Position numbers and translations under genes: made by a program. The notes beneath the pieces were generated by a model. The model did not search any database. It was not told where the DNA came from and was given only the letters and a program-made list of their open reading frames with translations. Shown here in pieces: positions 18,315 to 30,415 of a stretch of 64,000 bases of DNA; the first letter of the stretch is position 1; each line of letters starts with the position of its first letter. This DNA comes from Rugamonas sp. A1-17 (GTDB lineage: Bacteria; Pseudomonadota; Gammaproteobacteria; Burkholderiales; Burkholderiaceae_D). The DNA lies in assembly GCA_025548565.1 (NCBI GenBank), contig JAJLPB010000014.1:1-64000 (forward strand), given 5' to 3'.

Positions 18315-19345
18315 GCGGCCCCCATTGGTAATGTGATCACAGCCTCGGTCCAGCCGTCCGCCGCGACTTGAAGACGGAATCCGGCGGCATTGCCATGCAA
18401 GGCCGCCAGGCGTTCACGCAGGTTGCGCAATCCGACTCCGCTGCCCAGTGCCGTTTTGCCGGGGCCTGCGCCGTTGTCACGCACCGCCACCACCAACGCA
18501 TCGTCCTGGCGGCGCACCAGCATGCGCACCATTACGTTGCCGGGGTGCGGCTCGACGCCGTGCTGCACGGCGTTCTCCACCAGCGGCATCAACATCAGCG
18601 GTGGCAGCTCCACCACGCCCAACTCGGGCGGACAGTCGATGTCGTATTGCAGGCGGTCGCCAAACCGTATGCCCATCAGCGCCAGATAGTGCCCCGCCAG
18701 TTCGCATTCCCGGCCAAGGCTGGACATCGGGCTGCGCAGGTCCGGCAGCGCCGTGTGCAGGTAGCCGATCAGGTGATCGAGCATCGCCACAGCGCGTTCG
18801 GGATCGTGGCGTGCCAGATAACGCGTATTGGCCAGCGTGTTATACAGGAAGTGCGGTTCGATCTGGGCTTGCAGGGCCTTCAGGTCGGCGGACAGCGCGG
18901 CCTGCGTCAACCGCGCCATCTGCAGCGCGCGCGATTGCTGCTGCGCGATCCACAGCCGGGGCGCCAGCAACAGCAGCGCCAGCGCCGCCACCGCAAACTG
19001 CACCAGCAAATCGTTATGCGTAACGACGCCGGCCCGGCCCATGCCCTCGTGATACAACAGGCCGGCCAACCAACTGAACACGCCGATGAACAGCAATAGG
19101 ACCGGCCACAGGAAGCGCCATTCGCGCAGCCGTGCCGCGCGGGCCAGCAGCACCAGCATGCACGCGCCGCTTGCGCCCACCGGTAACAGCATGGCGCCGA
19201 ACAGCGCGAGCAAGGTGTACGCCCGCAGCGCCAGGCAAATGGCGGCAAAGCCGGCCACCAGCGCCGCGCTGAGCGCCTTTTGCGGAACCGTGCTCGCAGC
19301 CACCTCGGTCAATGCCGCGTAACCGCCGCCGACTGCGGTGCTCAT
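18311..19345 (-). CDS. LytS/YehU-type sensor histidine kinase
   Basis: 344 residues. The N-terminal third is membrane-embedded, with about four segments (ALVAGFAAICLALRAYTLLALFGAMLL, PVLLLFIGVFSWLAGLLY, VQFAVAALALLLLAPRLW). The kinase core is of the His_kinase/YehU family: LQAQIEPHFLYNTLANTRYLARHDPERA with the phosphoacceptor His in EPHFLYNTL, N-box LMPLVENAVQHGVEP, and G-box DNGAGPGKTALGSGVGLRNLRERL. The start overlaps the stop of the upstream secreted-protein gene and the end overlaps the regulator start, so all three genes are probably one operon. Confidence 0.92.
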   Translation of the reverse strand: MSTAVGGGYAALTEVAASTVPQKALSAALVAGFAAICLALRAYTLLALFGAMLLPVGASGACMLVLLARAARLREWRFLWPVLLLFIGVFSWLAGLLYHEGMGRAGVVTHNDLLVQFAVAALALLLLAPRLWIAQQQSRALQMARLTQAALSADLKALQAQIEPHFLYNTLANTRYLARHDPERAVAMLDHLIGYLHTALPDLRSPMSSLGRECELAGHYLALMGIRFGDRLQYDIDCPPELGVVELPPLMLMPLVENAVQHGVEPHPGNVMVRMLVRRQDDALVVAVRDNGAGPGKTALGSGVGLRNLRERLAALHGNAAGFRLQVAADGWTEAVITLPMGAA

Positions 19346-19911
19346 AAGGTCGGCGACTCCGGCAGCTTGTTGATGCGCGGGGAGTCCACCGGCACGTCTT
19401 TGCCCACTACTTCAAACGAAAGCTCGTCTATCCAGACCTGGCCGGTACCGGCGTTAATGACGCCGAAATTAATGGAAATCGCTTCCTCCGGCACATCCAG
19501 CGTCACACTGCGGGTCTGCCAGTCCGCGGTGCCGTTGATTGGCTTGTCCTGGCTGTTATAAAAGGCAAGGCTGCCCGGCGTCCGGCCATCGATCCGCATC
19601 CACAAGCCCGCCCATGCGCTCACATCACGCGACTTGACGCGCGCCTGGAAGCGCACGCGCTGGCCCAGATAGCGCTGCGCAGATACCGCCTGCGCCAGCG
19701 TCGCCCAACTCTTGCCCTCGCCCTGGGCGTAGCGCAGAAATTTGGAACCCTTGCCGCTCGTGGTTTCCACGCTGTCTATCCCAGCCTGGTAGGACGACGG
19801 CATGCCGCCGGTTACAAACCAGGGAGCGGGCAGCTTGCCGGTCGATTCGGCGGCGACCACCCACAGCGAAGTGGCGGCAAGTGCGGCGGCGATTACGTGC
19901 ATTGGTTTCAT
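19342..19911 (-). CDS. Secreted beta-sandwich protein cotranscribed with the LytS/LytTR pair
   Basis: 189 residues with a signal peptide (MKPMHVIAAALAATSLWVVAAES). The mature part resembles a carbohydrate-binding or galactose-binding-like sandwich: YLGQRVRFQARVKSRDVSAWAGLWMRIDG, ADWQTRSVTLDVPEEAISINFGVINAGTGQVWIDELSFEVVG. Similar modules are found beside or fused to regulators and peptidases, but no function is settled. The four-base overlap with the kinase gene suggests it is part of the sensing system, perhaps as an accessory ligand binder (inference). Confidence 0.75.
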   Translation of the reverse strand: MKPMHVIAAALAATSLWVVAAESTGKLPAPWFVTGGMPSSYQAGIDSVETTSGKGSKFLRYAQGEGKSWATLAQAVSAQRYLGQRVRFQARVKSRDVSAWAGLWMRIDGRTPGSLAFYNSQDKPINGTADWQTRSVTLDVPEEAISINFGVINAGTGQVWIDELSFEVVGKDVPVDSPRINKLPESPTL

Positions 19912-20176
19912 TTTTTTCCTTAGTCATGTCCATGACGGAATGTCATGGGCACACTTTGCCTGACGATGCGGCGGCGCGGATGGCCATGCGACCGGCGCAG
20001 CCCCTGCCGGATAAACGCAGCCAGGCCGCGATAAGCGCCCGCGATTAATCCGATGCCAAGATTGGGTTTATTATAATGCCCCTGCCGCTGTCCAAAATAG
20101 CCGCATTTTGCTATAGTCGGCCCGCGCGGCGCTGCGGCGCACCATCAACCGTTATCCCTCACTCCCGGACTTCTAC

Positions 20177-21388
20177 ATGAACACTCCACGCATTTTCGGC
20201 ACTCCACTGTCTCCCACCGCCACCAAAGTCATGCTGCTCGGCTCCGGTGAACTCGGCAAGGAAGTCATCATCGCGTTGCAGCGCCTGGGCGTGGAAGTGA
20301 TCGCCGTGGACCGTTATCCGAACGCGCCGGGCCACCAGGTCGCGCATCGCGCCCATGTGATCAACATGGCCGATGGCGCCGCGCTGGCCGCGCTGATCGA
20401 ACAGGAGAAGCCGGACCTGATCGTTCCGGAAATCGAAGCCATCGCCACCGACACGCTGGCCGCGCTGGAAAAAACCGGCAAGATCACCTGCATCCCGACC
20501 GCGCGCGCGGCCCAGCTGACCATGAACCGCGAGGGCATCCGCTGCCTGGCCGCCGAAACCCTGGGCCTGGCGACGTCGCCATACCGCTTCGCCAGCAGCC
20601 TGGCCGAACTCGAAGCCGCCACCGCCGCCATTGGCTTCCCGTGCGTGATCAAGCCAGTCATGTCGTCGTCGGGCAAGGGCCAGTCCAAGATCGACAGCGC
20701 CGCCGAAGTCAAGGCCGCATGGGACTACGCCGCCGCCGGCAGCCGCGTGGACGCGGGCCGCGTGATCGTCGAAGGCTTCATCGACTTCGACTACGAAATC
20801 ACCCTGCTGACGGTGCGCTCCATCGGCGCCGACGGCCAGGTCGAGACCCAGTTCTGCGATCCGATCGGCCACGTGCAGGTGCAGGGCGACTACGTCGAAT
20901 CCTGGCAGCCATGCCGCATGAATCCACTGGCGCTGGCGCGTGCCCGCGACATCGCCGGGAAAGTCACCGGCGACCTGGGTGGCCTGGGCCTGTTCGGCGT
21001 GGAGCTGTTCGTCAAGGACGACATGGTCTGGTTCTCGGAAGTGAGCCCGCGCCCGCACGACACCGGGATGGTGACCATGGCAACCCAGGTTCAGAGCGAA
21101 TTCGAGCTGCACGCCAAGGCCATCCTCGGCCTGCCGGTCAACGTCGCGTTGAAAGCGCCGGGTGCATCGGCCGTCATCTACGGCCAGCATGAGGCGGCCG
21201 GCATCGCCTTTGAAGGCGTGGCCGAAGCGCTGCGCGTGCCGGGCACCGACATCCGCCTGTTCGGCAAGCCTGAATCGTTCGCACGCCGCCGCATGGGCGT
21301 GGCGCTGGCCACCGCCGACGACGTTGAAACCGCCCGCGCCCGCGCCAAGGAAGCGGCGGCCAAGGTGAAGCCTGTTTTGGGTAAGTAA
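20177..21388 (+). CDS. purT: Formate-dependent phosphoribosylglycinamide formyltransferase
   Basis: A 403-residue ATP-grasp enzyme using formate and ATP to formylate GAR in purine synthesis. Visible: [46 protein letters not shown], the ATP-grasp segments [19 protein letters not shown] and [16 protein letters not shown], and [17 protein letters not shown]. Upstream AT-rich DNA at 20068-20120 contains TATAAT and TATAGT hexamers as promoter candidates. The unusual binding-protein gene follows almost directly. Confidence 0.96.
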   Translation: MNTPRIFGTPLSPTATKVMLLGSGELGKEVIIALQRLGVEVIAVDRYPNAPGHQVAHRAHVINMADGAALAALIEQEKPDLIVPEIEAIATDTLAALEKTGKITCIPTARAAQLTMNREGIRCLAAETLGLATSPYRFASSLAELEAATAAIGFPCVIKPVMSSSGKGQSKIDSAAEVKAAWDYAAAGSRVDAGRVIVEGFIDFDYEITLLTVRSIGADGQVETQFCDPIGHVQVQGDYVESWQPCRMNPLALARARDIAGKVTGDLGGLGLFGVELFVKDDMVWFSEVSPRPHDTGMVTMATQVQSEFELHAKAILGLPVNVALKAPGASAVIYGQHEAAGIAFEGVAEALRVPGTDIRLFGKPESFARRRMGVALATADDVETARARAKEAAAKVKPVLGK

Positions 21389-21389
21389 A

Positions 21390-22193
21390 ATCCGGCGCCG
21401 CCTGCTCTTTGCGATAACGGCGCTGGCGGCGTCGCTGCCGGCGCTCGCGCACGCGGAGCCGGAAAGCGGAGAGCATACGCTGATCCTGGCGGTCAACAAG
21501 ATGCTGCCCTGGATCACCGAGGAGGATGGCGTCTATGGCGGCGCCTACACCGAAATCGCCCGCGAGCTGGCACGGCGCGCCGGCCTGACCCTGCAGATCA
21601 AACCGTGCCCGCTGAAGCGTTGCCAGTTCATGCTGGAGCAAGGCACGGCAGACATCATGATCGGCCTGCGCGATACGCCGCGACGCGACACCTTCCTGTA
21701 CTTCCTGCAGACGCCATACCGCGAACGCAGTGCGGACCGCGTGTTCTACGTGCGCAAAGACGGCAACGTCACCATCAACGACTATGCGGACATCGCGCCG
21801 CTACGCATCGGAACCAAATGGGGCGCGGAGTATCTGCGGCGCTTCGACCGCGATTGGTCGGTGCAGAGAGATCCGGCCAAGGACATGGAGGCCAACTTTC
21901 GCAAGCTGGCGCTGGGCCGCATCGATGCGGTGCTGATCCCCGAGGATCAGGGCGATGCGCTGGTGTCGGCGCTGCACCTGGACGGGCAACTGGAGAAAGC
22001 GGCCTTCCGCATGCCCTCGGACGGCCAACCGCGTTCGATAGCGGTATCGCGCACATCCGTCTCGCCGGAGCGCCTGGCGGCACTGGAAACCGCCATGCAC
22101 GATATGCAGAAGGCTGGCACCCTGACGGCGATCTATAAGCGCTATTACTACGACGCCTATCACATCCCGCAGGGCACTGGCCTGGTCAAATAA
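21390..22193 (+). CDS. Periplasmic substrate-binding protein (family 3) with a non-canonical start
   Basis: The frame has no ATG, GTG or TTG before ATG 21501, yet the bases upstream encode a textbook signal peptide: RRRLLF, a hydrophobic stretch to LPALAHA, then EPESGEHTLILAVNK. Starting at the ATC at 21390, one base after the purT stop, gives 267 residues with a complete export signal; CTG 21372 is the other option. Starting at 21501 removes the signal and the first beta strand. The mature domain (GGAYTEIARELARRAGLTLQIKPCPLKRCQFML, GTADIMIGLRDTPRR, RYYYDAYHIP) is an SBP_bac_3-type fold. No transporter genes are adjacent. Product unknown; the start could also be a point mutation or sequencing error. 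Confidence 0.7.
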   Translation: MRRRLLFAITALAASLPALAHAEPESGEHTLILAVNKMLPWITEEDGVYGGAYTEIARELARRAGLTLQIKPCPLKRCQFMLEQGTADIMIGLRDTPRRDTFLYFLQTPYRERSADRVFYVRKDGNVTINDYADIAPLRIGTKWGAEYLRRFDRDWSVQRDPAKDMEANFRKLALGRIDAVLIPEDQGDALVSALHLDGQLEKAAFRMPSDGQPRSIAVSRTSVSPERLAALETAMHDMQKAGTLTAIYKRYYYDAYHIPQGTGLVK

Positions 22194-22195
22194 GA

Positions 22196-24283
<2,088 letters not shown>

Positions 24284-24477
24284 GTCTCTTCCTTATATTT
24301 TGGTGGAGCTTGGGTAAGATCGTCAGCCCAGCCACTATACCGCATAAAAGAACGGTCGTATTATTATTTTTGCGGACCCTGCCGGCATGGTACAGGATGG
24401 GGTGGCAGCCGGCGCGCCGCTGCGTTACAGTAGCGGCAAACCGGCAGCCGCCGGACTTGCCAACTTAGAGGTCCACC

Positions 24478-25170
24478 ATGTCCATATCCCGCCGTTCCAT
24501 CGCCCTGCTGCTTCCCCTGACACTGGCGGCTGCCAGCGCTTGGGCGCTGTCGCTGTCCGACCTGAGCAATCAAGACGCCACCGGCGGGCTCAAGGCGGCG
24601 CTGAACCAGGGCTCCACGTTGGCGGTCTCCAAGCTGGGCGCGGAGAACGGCTTCCTCAACAACGAGAAAGTCCGCATCCCGCTGCCGAAGATCCTGGAAC
24701 AGGCGCGCCCGCTGCTGAAGATGACCGGCAAAAGCCAGCAACTCGACGACCTGGTGGTGCAGATGAACCACGCGGCCGAGGCCGCCGTGCCGATGGCCAA
24801 GCCGCTGCTGCTGGACGCCGTCAAATCCATGACCATCACCGACGCCAAAAACATCCTGACCGGCGGCGAGACCTCGGTGACCGACTTCTTCCGCGAAAAG
24901 ACGTCGCCGAAACTGGCGGTGCAGTTCCTGCCGATCGTGAAAAAGGTCACCGACCGCTCCGACCTGGCCAACAAGTACAACACCGCGATGGCGATGGCGC
25001 CCAAGCTGGGCGTGCTGGCCAAGGAACAGTCGACGGTGGAGGGCTATGTCACGCAGCGCGCGCTGGACGGCCTGTACACGATGATCGGCGAAGAGGAAAA
25101 AGCCATCCGCGCCGATCCGCTCGGCGCCGGCAGCAAGCTGATCGGCAAAGTGTTCGGCGCCCTCAAGTAA
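24478..25170 (+). CDS. DUF4197 domain protein, exported
   Basis: 230 residues from ATG 24478, with AGAGGT closely upstream. Signal peptide: MSISRRSIALLLPLTLAAASAWA. The rest is a helix-rich domain of the DUF4197 type (ALSLSDLSNQDATGGLKAALNQGSTLAVSKLG, NEKVRIPLPKILEQARPLLK, FFREKTSPKLAVQFLPIV, LDGLYTMIGEEEKAIRADPLG). The function is unknown; a periplasmic or lipid-facing role is usual for the family's location. An intrinsic terminator follows nine bases after the stop. Confidence 0.85.
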   Translation: MSISRRSIALLLPLTLAAASAWALSLSDLSNQDATGGLKAALNQGSTLAVSKLGAENGFLNNEKVRIPLPKILEQARPLLKMTGKSQQLDDLVVQMNHAAEAAVPMAKPLLLDAVKSMTITDAKNILTGGETSVTDFFREKTSPKLAVQFLPIVKKVTDRSDLANKYNTAMAMAPKLGVLAKEQSTVEGYVTQRALDGLYTMIGEEEKAIRADPLGAGSKLIGKVFGALK

Positions 25171-25178
25171 CAACCCTC

Positions 25179-25203
25179 AGCCCGGTTCGCCGGGCTTTTT
25201 TTC
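25179..25203 (+). terminator. Intrinsic terminator after the DUF4197 gene
   Basis: AGCCCGG at 25179-25185, a UUCG tetraloop and CCGGGCT at 25190-25196, followed by a T run to 25202. Confidence 0.9.
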
Positions 25204-25227
25204 GCCTTGAAGTCCGGCCAGCCATCG

Positions 25228-25260
25228 TTTAATATAGATAGGTAGCCTACCTATATTAAA
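25228..25260. promoter_or_regulatory. MarR operator overlapping the marR-MFS promoter
   Basis: A 33-bp near-perfect palindrome: TTTAATATAGATAGGTAG on the left matched by CTACCTATATTAAA on the right. It ends four bases before the marR start at 25265. TATATT at 25252-25257 is a -10 candidate seven bases before the ATG, with no Shine-Dalgarno in between. The arrangement predicts tight autorepression and a leaderless marR message. Confidence 0.75.
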
Positions 25261-25264
25261 CGCC

Positions 25265-25714
25265 ATGATCAAAGAAGCCCCTGTCCCCAAGGACGCCATC
25301 GCGCTGGCGGACGATCTGCGCGCGGCACTGTTGCACGTGTTCCGCCGCATTCGCCATGAAGGCGACCATGATCCGTCCGGCCTGTCCCTGCAACACAGGC
25401 TGCTGTTGTCGACCATCGACCAGACGCCCGGCATCGGCGTGGCCGAGCTGGCGCGCCTGGAAAAGCTGCGCGGCCCGACCATGAGCGCCCACATCAAGAC
25501 GTTGGAAAATGCCGGCCTGGTGCGGCGCGATACGCCCAATCCCGAAGACCGCCGGCGCGTCGGGCTGCTGCTGACCACGCAAGGCGAGGCGCTGATGGCG
25601 GACCTCCGCGGCCGCCGCCGCGACTGGCTGGCACGCAGGCTGGCGCAACTGCAACCCGAAGGCGCGCAGGCTTTGCGCACAGCCATTCAATACCTGAACG
25701 AGATCGGCGAATGA
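25265..25714 (+). CDS. MarR family transcriptional regulator
   Basis: 149 residues with a MarR winged helix at about 40-110: LSLQHRLLLSTIDQTPGIGVAELARLEKLRGPTMSAHIKTLENAGLVRRDTPNPEDRRRVGLLLT. It overlaps the start of the MFS gene by four bases (ATGA), so the two are translationally coupled. The palindrome directly upstream is its probable operator. Typical role: repressor of the adjacent drug efflux pump, released by a small phenolic or drug ligand. Confidence 0.92.
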   Translation: MIKEAPVPKDAIALADDLRAALLHVFRRIRHEGDHDPSGLSLQHRLLLSTIDQTPGIGVAELARLEKLRGPTMSAHIKTLENAGLVRRDTPNPEDRRRVGLLLTTQGEALMADLRGRRRDWLARRLAQLQPEGAQALRTAIQYLNEIGE

Positions 25715-27141
25715 CCACACATACCGACACCGCGCCGATCACGGCCAAGGAAATTCACGCCATTTACATGGGCCTGGTCATCATGATCAGCCTGTCCGCG
25801 CTCGACCAGAGCATCGTCGCCACCGCGCTGCCGCGCATCGTCACCGACCTGGGCGGGATCGCCCACCTGTCGTGGGTGGTGACGGCGTATGTGCTGGCCT
25901 CGACCGCCATGATGCCGCTGTATGGCAAGCTGAGCGACCAGTACGGCCGCAAGCCGCTGCTGTACACGGCCATCATTACCTTCCTCGCCGGCTCCGCCTT
26001 GTGCGGGCTGGCGCAGAACATGACCGAGCTGATCGCCTTCCGCGCGATCCAGGGCCTGGGCGCGGGCGGCTTCCTGCCGCTGGCGCAGATCGTCATCGGC
26101 GACCTGGTGCCGCCCGCCGAGCGCGGCAAGCGGCAAGGCAGCATCGCCGCCGTGTACGCGGTGGCCAGCGTGCTGGGCCCCGTGCTGGGCGGCCTGCTGA
26201 CGGACTGGCTGTCATGGCACTGGATCTTTTACGTCAATGTGCCGGTGGGCGCGGCGGCGCTGTATGTGATCTCGAAGTCGCTGCACCACACCAGCCCGCA
26301 TCACGCGCACAAGATCGATTATCTCGGCTCGGTGCTGCTGACCGGCGCGGTCACCGCGGCGTTGCTGGTGCTGGCCCTGGGCGGCACGCAATGGCCGTGG
26401 AATTCCGATGAGGTGAAATATCTGAGCCTGCTGGCGGCGGCGCTGACGGCGGCCCTGCTGTGGCACGTGCGCCGGGTGCCGGAGCCGGTGCTGCCGCCGG
26501 ACCTGTTCCATAACCGCGTGTTCAACGTGGCCAGCGCGGTGCTGGCGCTGACCTTCGTCGGCATGATGGGCTCGAGCGTGTTCTTTCCGCTGTTATTCCA
26601 GATGGTGATGGGCGTCAGCCCGGCCCACTCGGGCCTGCTGACGATGCCGATGATGATCGGCCTGGTGATCGCGTCGACCCAGAACGGCCGCGTGCTGGCC
26701 AAATTCCACGGCCGCTACAAGCCCGCGCAGACCATGGGCCTGAGCCTGGCGACGCTGTCATTCGGCGTGCTGGCCTGGGGCATCGCCAACTCAGCCGGCT
26801 ATCTGGTGCTGGAACCGGCCATCTTCACGCTGGGCGCCGGCCTCGGCCTGGTGATGCCGAACATGACGATGGCCGTGCAGAACGCGCTGCCCGCCAACCG
26901 GCGCGGCGTCGGCACGGCGATGATGACGTTCTTCCGCTCGCTGGGCGGCCTGATCGGTGTGACCGGTTCGGGCGCCATCCTGGCGCAGCGCCTGCATGGG
27001 CAGACCGCCACGGCAGGCCTCTACCGCCACGCCATCGGCAATATCTTCGCCACCGGCACCGTGCTGGTCGGCCTGGGCCTGCTGATGCTGGTGTTCCTGC
27101 CGGAGCTGCCCATGGTCCAGCATGCCCCGGTCAGGAAATAG
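25711..27141 (+). CDS. MFS multidrug transporter, DHA2 (EmrB/QacA) type, 14 helices
   Basis: 476 residues. Motif A is in YGKLSDQYGRKPLLY between helices 2 and 3, the D1-type motif is LDQSIVATALPRIVTDLGG, and motif C GPVLGGLLTDWLSWHWIFYVNVPVG is in helix 5. Hydrophobic pattern fits 14 segments. A drug/proton antiporter is the family function; the substrate is unknown. It is controlled by the overlapping marR gene. It is convergent with the acyl-CoA ligase gene, with four bases between stops. No EmrA-like adaptor is adjacent. Confidence 0.92.
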   Translation: MTTHTDTAPITAKEIHAIYMGLVIMISLSALDQSIVATALPRIVTDLGGIAHLSWVVTAYVLASTAMMPLYGKLSDQYGRKPLLYTAIITFLAGSALCGLAQNMTELIAFRAIQGLGAGGFLPLAQIVIGDLVPPAERGKRQGSIAAVYAVASVLGPVLGGLLTDWLSWHWIFYVNVPVGAAALYVISKSLHHTSPHHAHKIDYLGSVLLTGAVTAALLVLALGGTQWPWNSDEVKYLSLLAAALTAALLWHVRRVPEPVLPPDLFHNRVFNVASAVLALTFVGMMGSSVFFPLLFQMVMGVSPAHSGLLTMPMMIGLVIASTQNGRVLAKFHGRYKPAQTMGLSLATLSFGVLAWGIANSAGYLVLEPAIFTLGAGLGLVMPNMTMAVQNALPANRRGVGTAMMTFFRSLGGLIGVTGSGAILAQRLHGQTATAGLYRHAIGNIFATGTVLVGLGLLMLVFLPELPMVQHAPVRK

Positions 27142-27145
27142 CGCG

Positions 27146-28792
27146 TCAGACGGTGGGCAGGCGGTAATCGCGGTACTGTTCGCGCAGCTTGTTCTTTTGG
27201 ATCTTGCCGGTGCCGCCAACCGGTAGCGCGTCGGCGAACACCACGTCGTCGGGCAGCCACCATTTGGCGACCTTGCCTTCGAAGTGGGCCAGCAGGTCTG
27301 CACGTTTGAGTTCCTGACCCGGCCGCAGCACCACGACCAGCAGCGGCCGCTCGTCCCACTTCGGATGCGCCACGCCGATACAGGCGGCCTGCATCACGGC
27401 CGGGTGCGACATGGCGACGTTCTCCAGGTCGATGGTGCCTATCCATTCGCCGCCCGACTTGATGACGTCCTTGCTGCGGTCGGTGATCTGCATGAAGCCG
27501 TCGGCATCGATGGTGGCCACGTCGCCGGTCGGGAACCAGCCGTCCTGCAGCACGTCGCCGCCCTCGTCCTTGAAATAGCGCGAGATGATCCACGGACCCT
27601 TGACCATCAGGTGCCCATAGCTGACGCCATCCCACGGCAGCTCCTTGCCATCGTCGTCGATGATCTTCATGTCGACGCCGTAGATGCCGTGGCCCTGCTT
27701 TTGCAGGATCTTGCGCTGCTCTTCCTTGCTCAGGTCCAGATGCTTGGTTAACAGGCCACCGGCCGTGCCCAGCGGGGACATCTCCGTCATGCCCCAGGCA
27801 TGCACGACCTCGACGCCGAAATCGTCGATAAGCGTGTTCATCATCGCTGGCGGACAGGCCGAGCCGCCGATCACCGTGCGGCGGAAGGTCGAGAACTTGA
27901 GCTTGTTCTGCACCGCGTAGTTGATCAGGCCCAGCCACACGGTCGGCACGCCGGCCGAGAACGTCACTTTTTCCTGCTCCATCAACTCGTAGACCGATTT
28001 GCCGTCCAGCGCCGCGCCGGGAAACACCATCTTGGCGCCGGACAGCGGCACCGAATACGGCAGGCCCCAGGCATTCACGTGGAACATGGGCACCACCGGC
28101 ATCACCGTATCGCTTGAGGACACGTTGAGCACGTTGGGCAAGGCCGACGCGTAGGCGTGCAGCACGGTCGACCGGTGCGAGTACAGCGCGCCCTTGGGAT
28201 TGCCGGTGGTGCCGGAGGTGTAGCACAAGGTGCAGGCGGAATTCTCGTCGAACAGCGGCCACTCGAACTCGGCGGAATGGGAGTTGATCAAGTCCTCGTA
28301 GCACAGCAGATTCGGGATCTTGGTCTCGGCCGGCATGCGGTCGGCCGCGCCGAGCAGGATGAAGCCCTTGATGGTCTTGCACAACGGCGCGAACGCTTCC
28401 ACCAACGGCAGGAAGCAGAAATCGAACAGCAGGTACTGGTCTTCGGCGTGGTTGCAGATGTAGGCCAGCTGTTCGGGGTGCAGGCGCGGGTTCATGGTGT
28501 GCAGCACGGCGCCCGAGCCGGACACGGCGTAGTAGGCTTCCAGGTGGCGGTAGCCGTTCCAGGCCAGCGTGGCCACGCGCTCGCCCATGCCGACGCCAAG
28601 ACCGTGCAAGGCGTTGGCCAGGCGCTTGACGCGCTGTTGGCAGTCGCGGAAGGTGTAGCGGTGCAAGTCCCCTTCAACGCGGCGAGAAACGATCTCGCTG
28701 TTGGCGTAGTGCCGGGCGGCGAAGTCCAAAATGCTGGAGACGAGCAAGGGCTGGTTCATCATCTGGCCCATCAGCGGACTCTGGGGATACAT
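27146..28792 (-). CDS. Fatty-acyl-CoA synthetase (AMP-forming)
   Basis: 548 residues from ATG 28792, with AGGAG nine bases upstream. Adenylate-forming motifs: P-loop [65 protein letters not shown] and the C-terminal catalytic lysine in [13 protein letters not shown]. It activates a medium- or long-chain fatty acid to its CoA thioester. The FadB-like gene nearby fits a beta-oxidation role. It is divergent from selO with 115 bp between. Confidence 0.92.
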   Translation of the reverse strand: MYPQSPLMGQMMNQPLLVSSILDFAARHYANSEIVSRRVEGDLHRYTFRDCQQRVKRLANALHGLGVGMGERVATLAWNGYRHLEAYYAVSGSGAVLHTMNPRLHPEQLAYICNHAEDQYLLFDFCFLPLVEAFAPLCKTIKGFILLGAADRMPAETKIPNLLCYEDLINSHSAEFEWPLFDENSACTLCYTSGTTGNPKGALYSHRSTVLHAYASALPNVLNVSSSDTVMPVVPMFHVNAWGLPYSVPLSGAKMVFPGAALDGKSVYELMEQEKVTFSAGVPTVWLGLINYAVQNKLKFSTFRRTVIGGSACPPAMMNTLIDDFGVEVVHAWGMTEMSPLGTAGGLLTKHLDLSKEEQRKILQKQGHGIYGVDMKIIDDDGKELPWDGVSYGHLMVKGPWIISRYFKDEGGDVLQDGWFPTGDVATIDADGFMQITDRSKDVIKSGGEWIGTIDLENVAMSHPAVMQAACIGVAHPKWDERPLLVVVLRPGQELKRADLLAHFEGKVAKWWLPDDVVFADALPVGGTGKIQKNKLREQYRDYRLPTV

Positions 28793-28907
28793 GTATGTGG
28801 ACTCCTGGGAAAGTTTGGTATTGGATGAACGAGTTTGTAGCGCCCACGCGACGACCGTCAACGCATTTCGATGCTGCAGCGCAGCACCTGCGCACTGGGG
28901 TAAAATC

Positions 28908-30401
28908 GTGACTTACTTCGAACCGGGAACTGCCATTACTGCCTCCAAACTGCCCCTGGACAATTCCTTCGCGTCCCTGCCGCCCGCTTTTTACACCCGC
29001 CTGATGCCGACACCGTTGCCGGCACCTTACCTGGTCGCCGTCAGCGCGCCGGCTGCGGCGCTGATTGGATTGACGCCCGCGCAAGTGGCCGACAGCCTCG
29101 ACATCCTGGCCGGCAATGCCGCGCCGGAGCGCGCCGAGCCGCTGGCGGCCGTGTATTCCGGCCACCAGTTCGGCGTCTGGGCCGGCCAGTTGGGCGACGG
29201 CCGCGCCATGCTGTTCGGCGACGTCGCCACCGCCGAGGGGCCGATGGAATTGCAATGGAAAGGCGCCGGGCTGACGCCCTACTCGCGGATGGGCGACGGC
29301 CGCGCCGTGTTGCGCTCGTCGATACGCGAGTTCCTGTGCTCGGAAGCGATGCACGGGCTCGGCATCCCGACCTCGCGCGCGCTGTCGGTGGCGGGCTCGG
29401 ACCAGGGGGTGATGCGGGAGACCGTGGAAACCTCAGCCGTGGTGGTGCGCATGGCGCCCAGCTTCGTGCGTTTCGGCTCGTTCGAACACTGGTTCTATCG
29501 CAACAAGAACGATGAGTTGAAGGTGCTGGCGGACTACGTCATCGATCGCTTTTACCCGGAGTTGCGCGCGGAAGCCAATCCATACCAGGCGTTTCTGGCA
29601 GAAGTCACGCGCCGCACGGCGCACATGATCGCCCACTGGCAGGCGGTCGGCTTCATGCATGGCGTGATGAACACCGACAATATGTCCATCCTCGGCCTGA
29701 CCTTGGATTATGGCCCGTTCGGCTTCATGGAAGCTTTTAATTCCGACCACATCTGCAACCACACCGACCAGCAGGGCCGCTATTCGTATGCAAATCAGCC
29801 ACAGGTTGGCCATTGGAATTGCTACGCGCTGGGCCAAGCCCTGTTGCCTTTGATCGGCGAGGTAGATGCGACACAAGCTGCGCTGGATGTCTACCAGCCC
29901 GAGTTCGCCGCAAAGATGGATGAACTGCTGCACGCCAAGCTGGGGCTGACCATATTGACCGAACAAGCCGACGCCGATCGTGCGCTGTTCGACGCCATGT
30001 TCGCGCTAATGCAGGCCAACAGCGTCGATTTCACCCTCTTCTTCCGTCGCCTGGGCGGCGTGAAAGCGGCCGACGCCAGCGGCGACGAACCGTTGCGCGA
30101 TCTGTTCATCGACCGCCCGGCTTTCGACGCCTGGGCCGCGCAGTACCGCGCGCGCCTTCAAGCCGAGGCCAGCGACGACGCCGCGCGCCAGCTTGCGATG
30201 AACAAGGTCAACCCCAAATATGTGCTGCGTAATTATTTAGCGCAGGTTGCTATTGAAAAGTCACAGAATAAGGACTTTACTGAAGTAGAGCGTTTGCTGA
30301 CAGTTTTGCAGCGCCCATACGACGAACAGCCTGAGCACGATCAATACGCCGCCTTGCCTCCGGACTGGGCAAGCCACCTTGAAGTAAGCTGTTCTTCTTA
30401 A
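28908..30401 (+). CDS. selO: Protein adenylyltransferase SelO (YdiU)
   Basis: 497 residues from GTG 28908 ([31 protein letters not shown]), with GGGG upstream. A pseudokinase-fold enzyme that transfers AMP to Ser/Thr/Tyr of redox-linked proteins. Motifs: [71 protein letters not shown] (metal and catalytic residues) and [12 protein letters not shown]. It ends in EVSCSS, with Cys third from last. Eukaryotic SelO has selenocysteine at the equivalent place; here TGT codes Cys. msrB follows 14 bp downstream, a redox-stress association. Confidence 0.95.
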   Translation: MTYFEPGTAITASKLPLDNSFASLPPAFYTRLMPTPLPAPYLVAVSAPAAALIGLTPAQVADSLDILAGNAAPERAEPLAAVYSGHQFGVWAGQLGDGRAMLFGDVATAEGPMELQWKGAGLTPYSRMGDGRAVLRSSIREFLCSEAMHGLGIPTSRALSVAGSDQGVMRETVETSAVVVRMAPSFVRFGSFEHWFYRNKNDELKVLADYVIDRFYPELRAEANPYQAFLAEVTRRTAHMIAHWQAVGFMHGVMNTDNMSILGLTLDYGPFGFMEAFNSDHICNHTDQQGRYSYANQPQVGHWNCYALGQALLPLIGEVDATQAALDVYQPEFAAKMDELLHAKLGLTILTEQADADRALFDAMFALMQANSVDFTLFFRRLGGVKAADASGDEPLRDLFIDRPAFDAWAAQYRARLQAEASDDAARQLAMNKVNPKYVLRNYLAQVAIEKSQNKDFTEVERLLTVLQRPYDEQPEHDQYAALPPDWASHLEVSCSS

Positions 30402-30415
30402 GCGAGCAATAAGCC

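Noticed and set aside
24284-24477. AACGGTCGT-like half-site upstream of the FadB-like gene as a TetR/FadR operator
   Set aside because: Only one half-site without a convincing symmetric partner.
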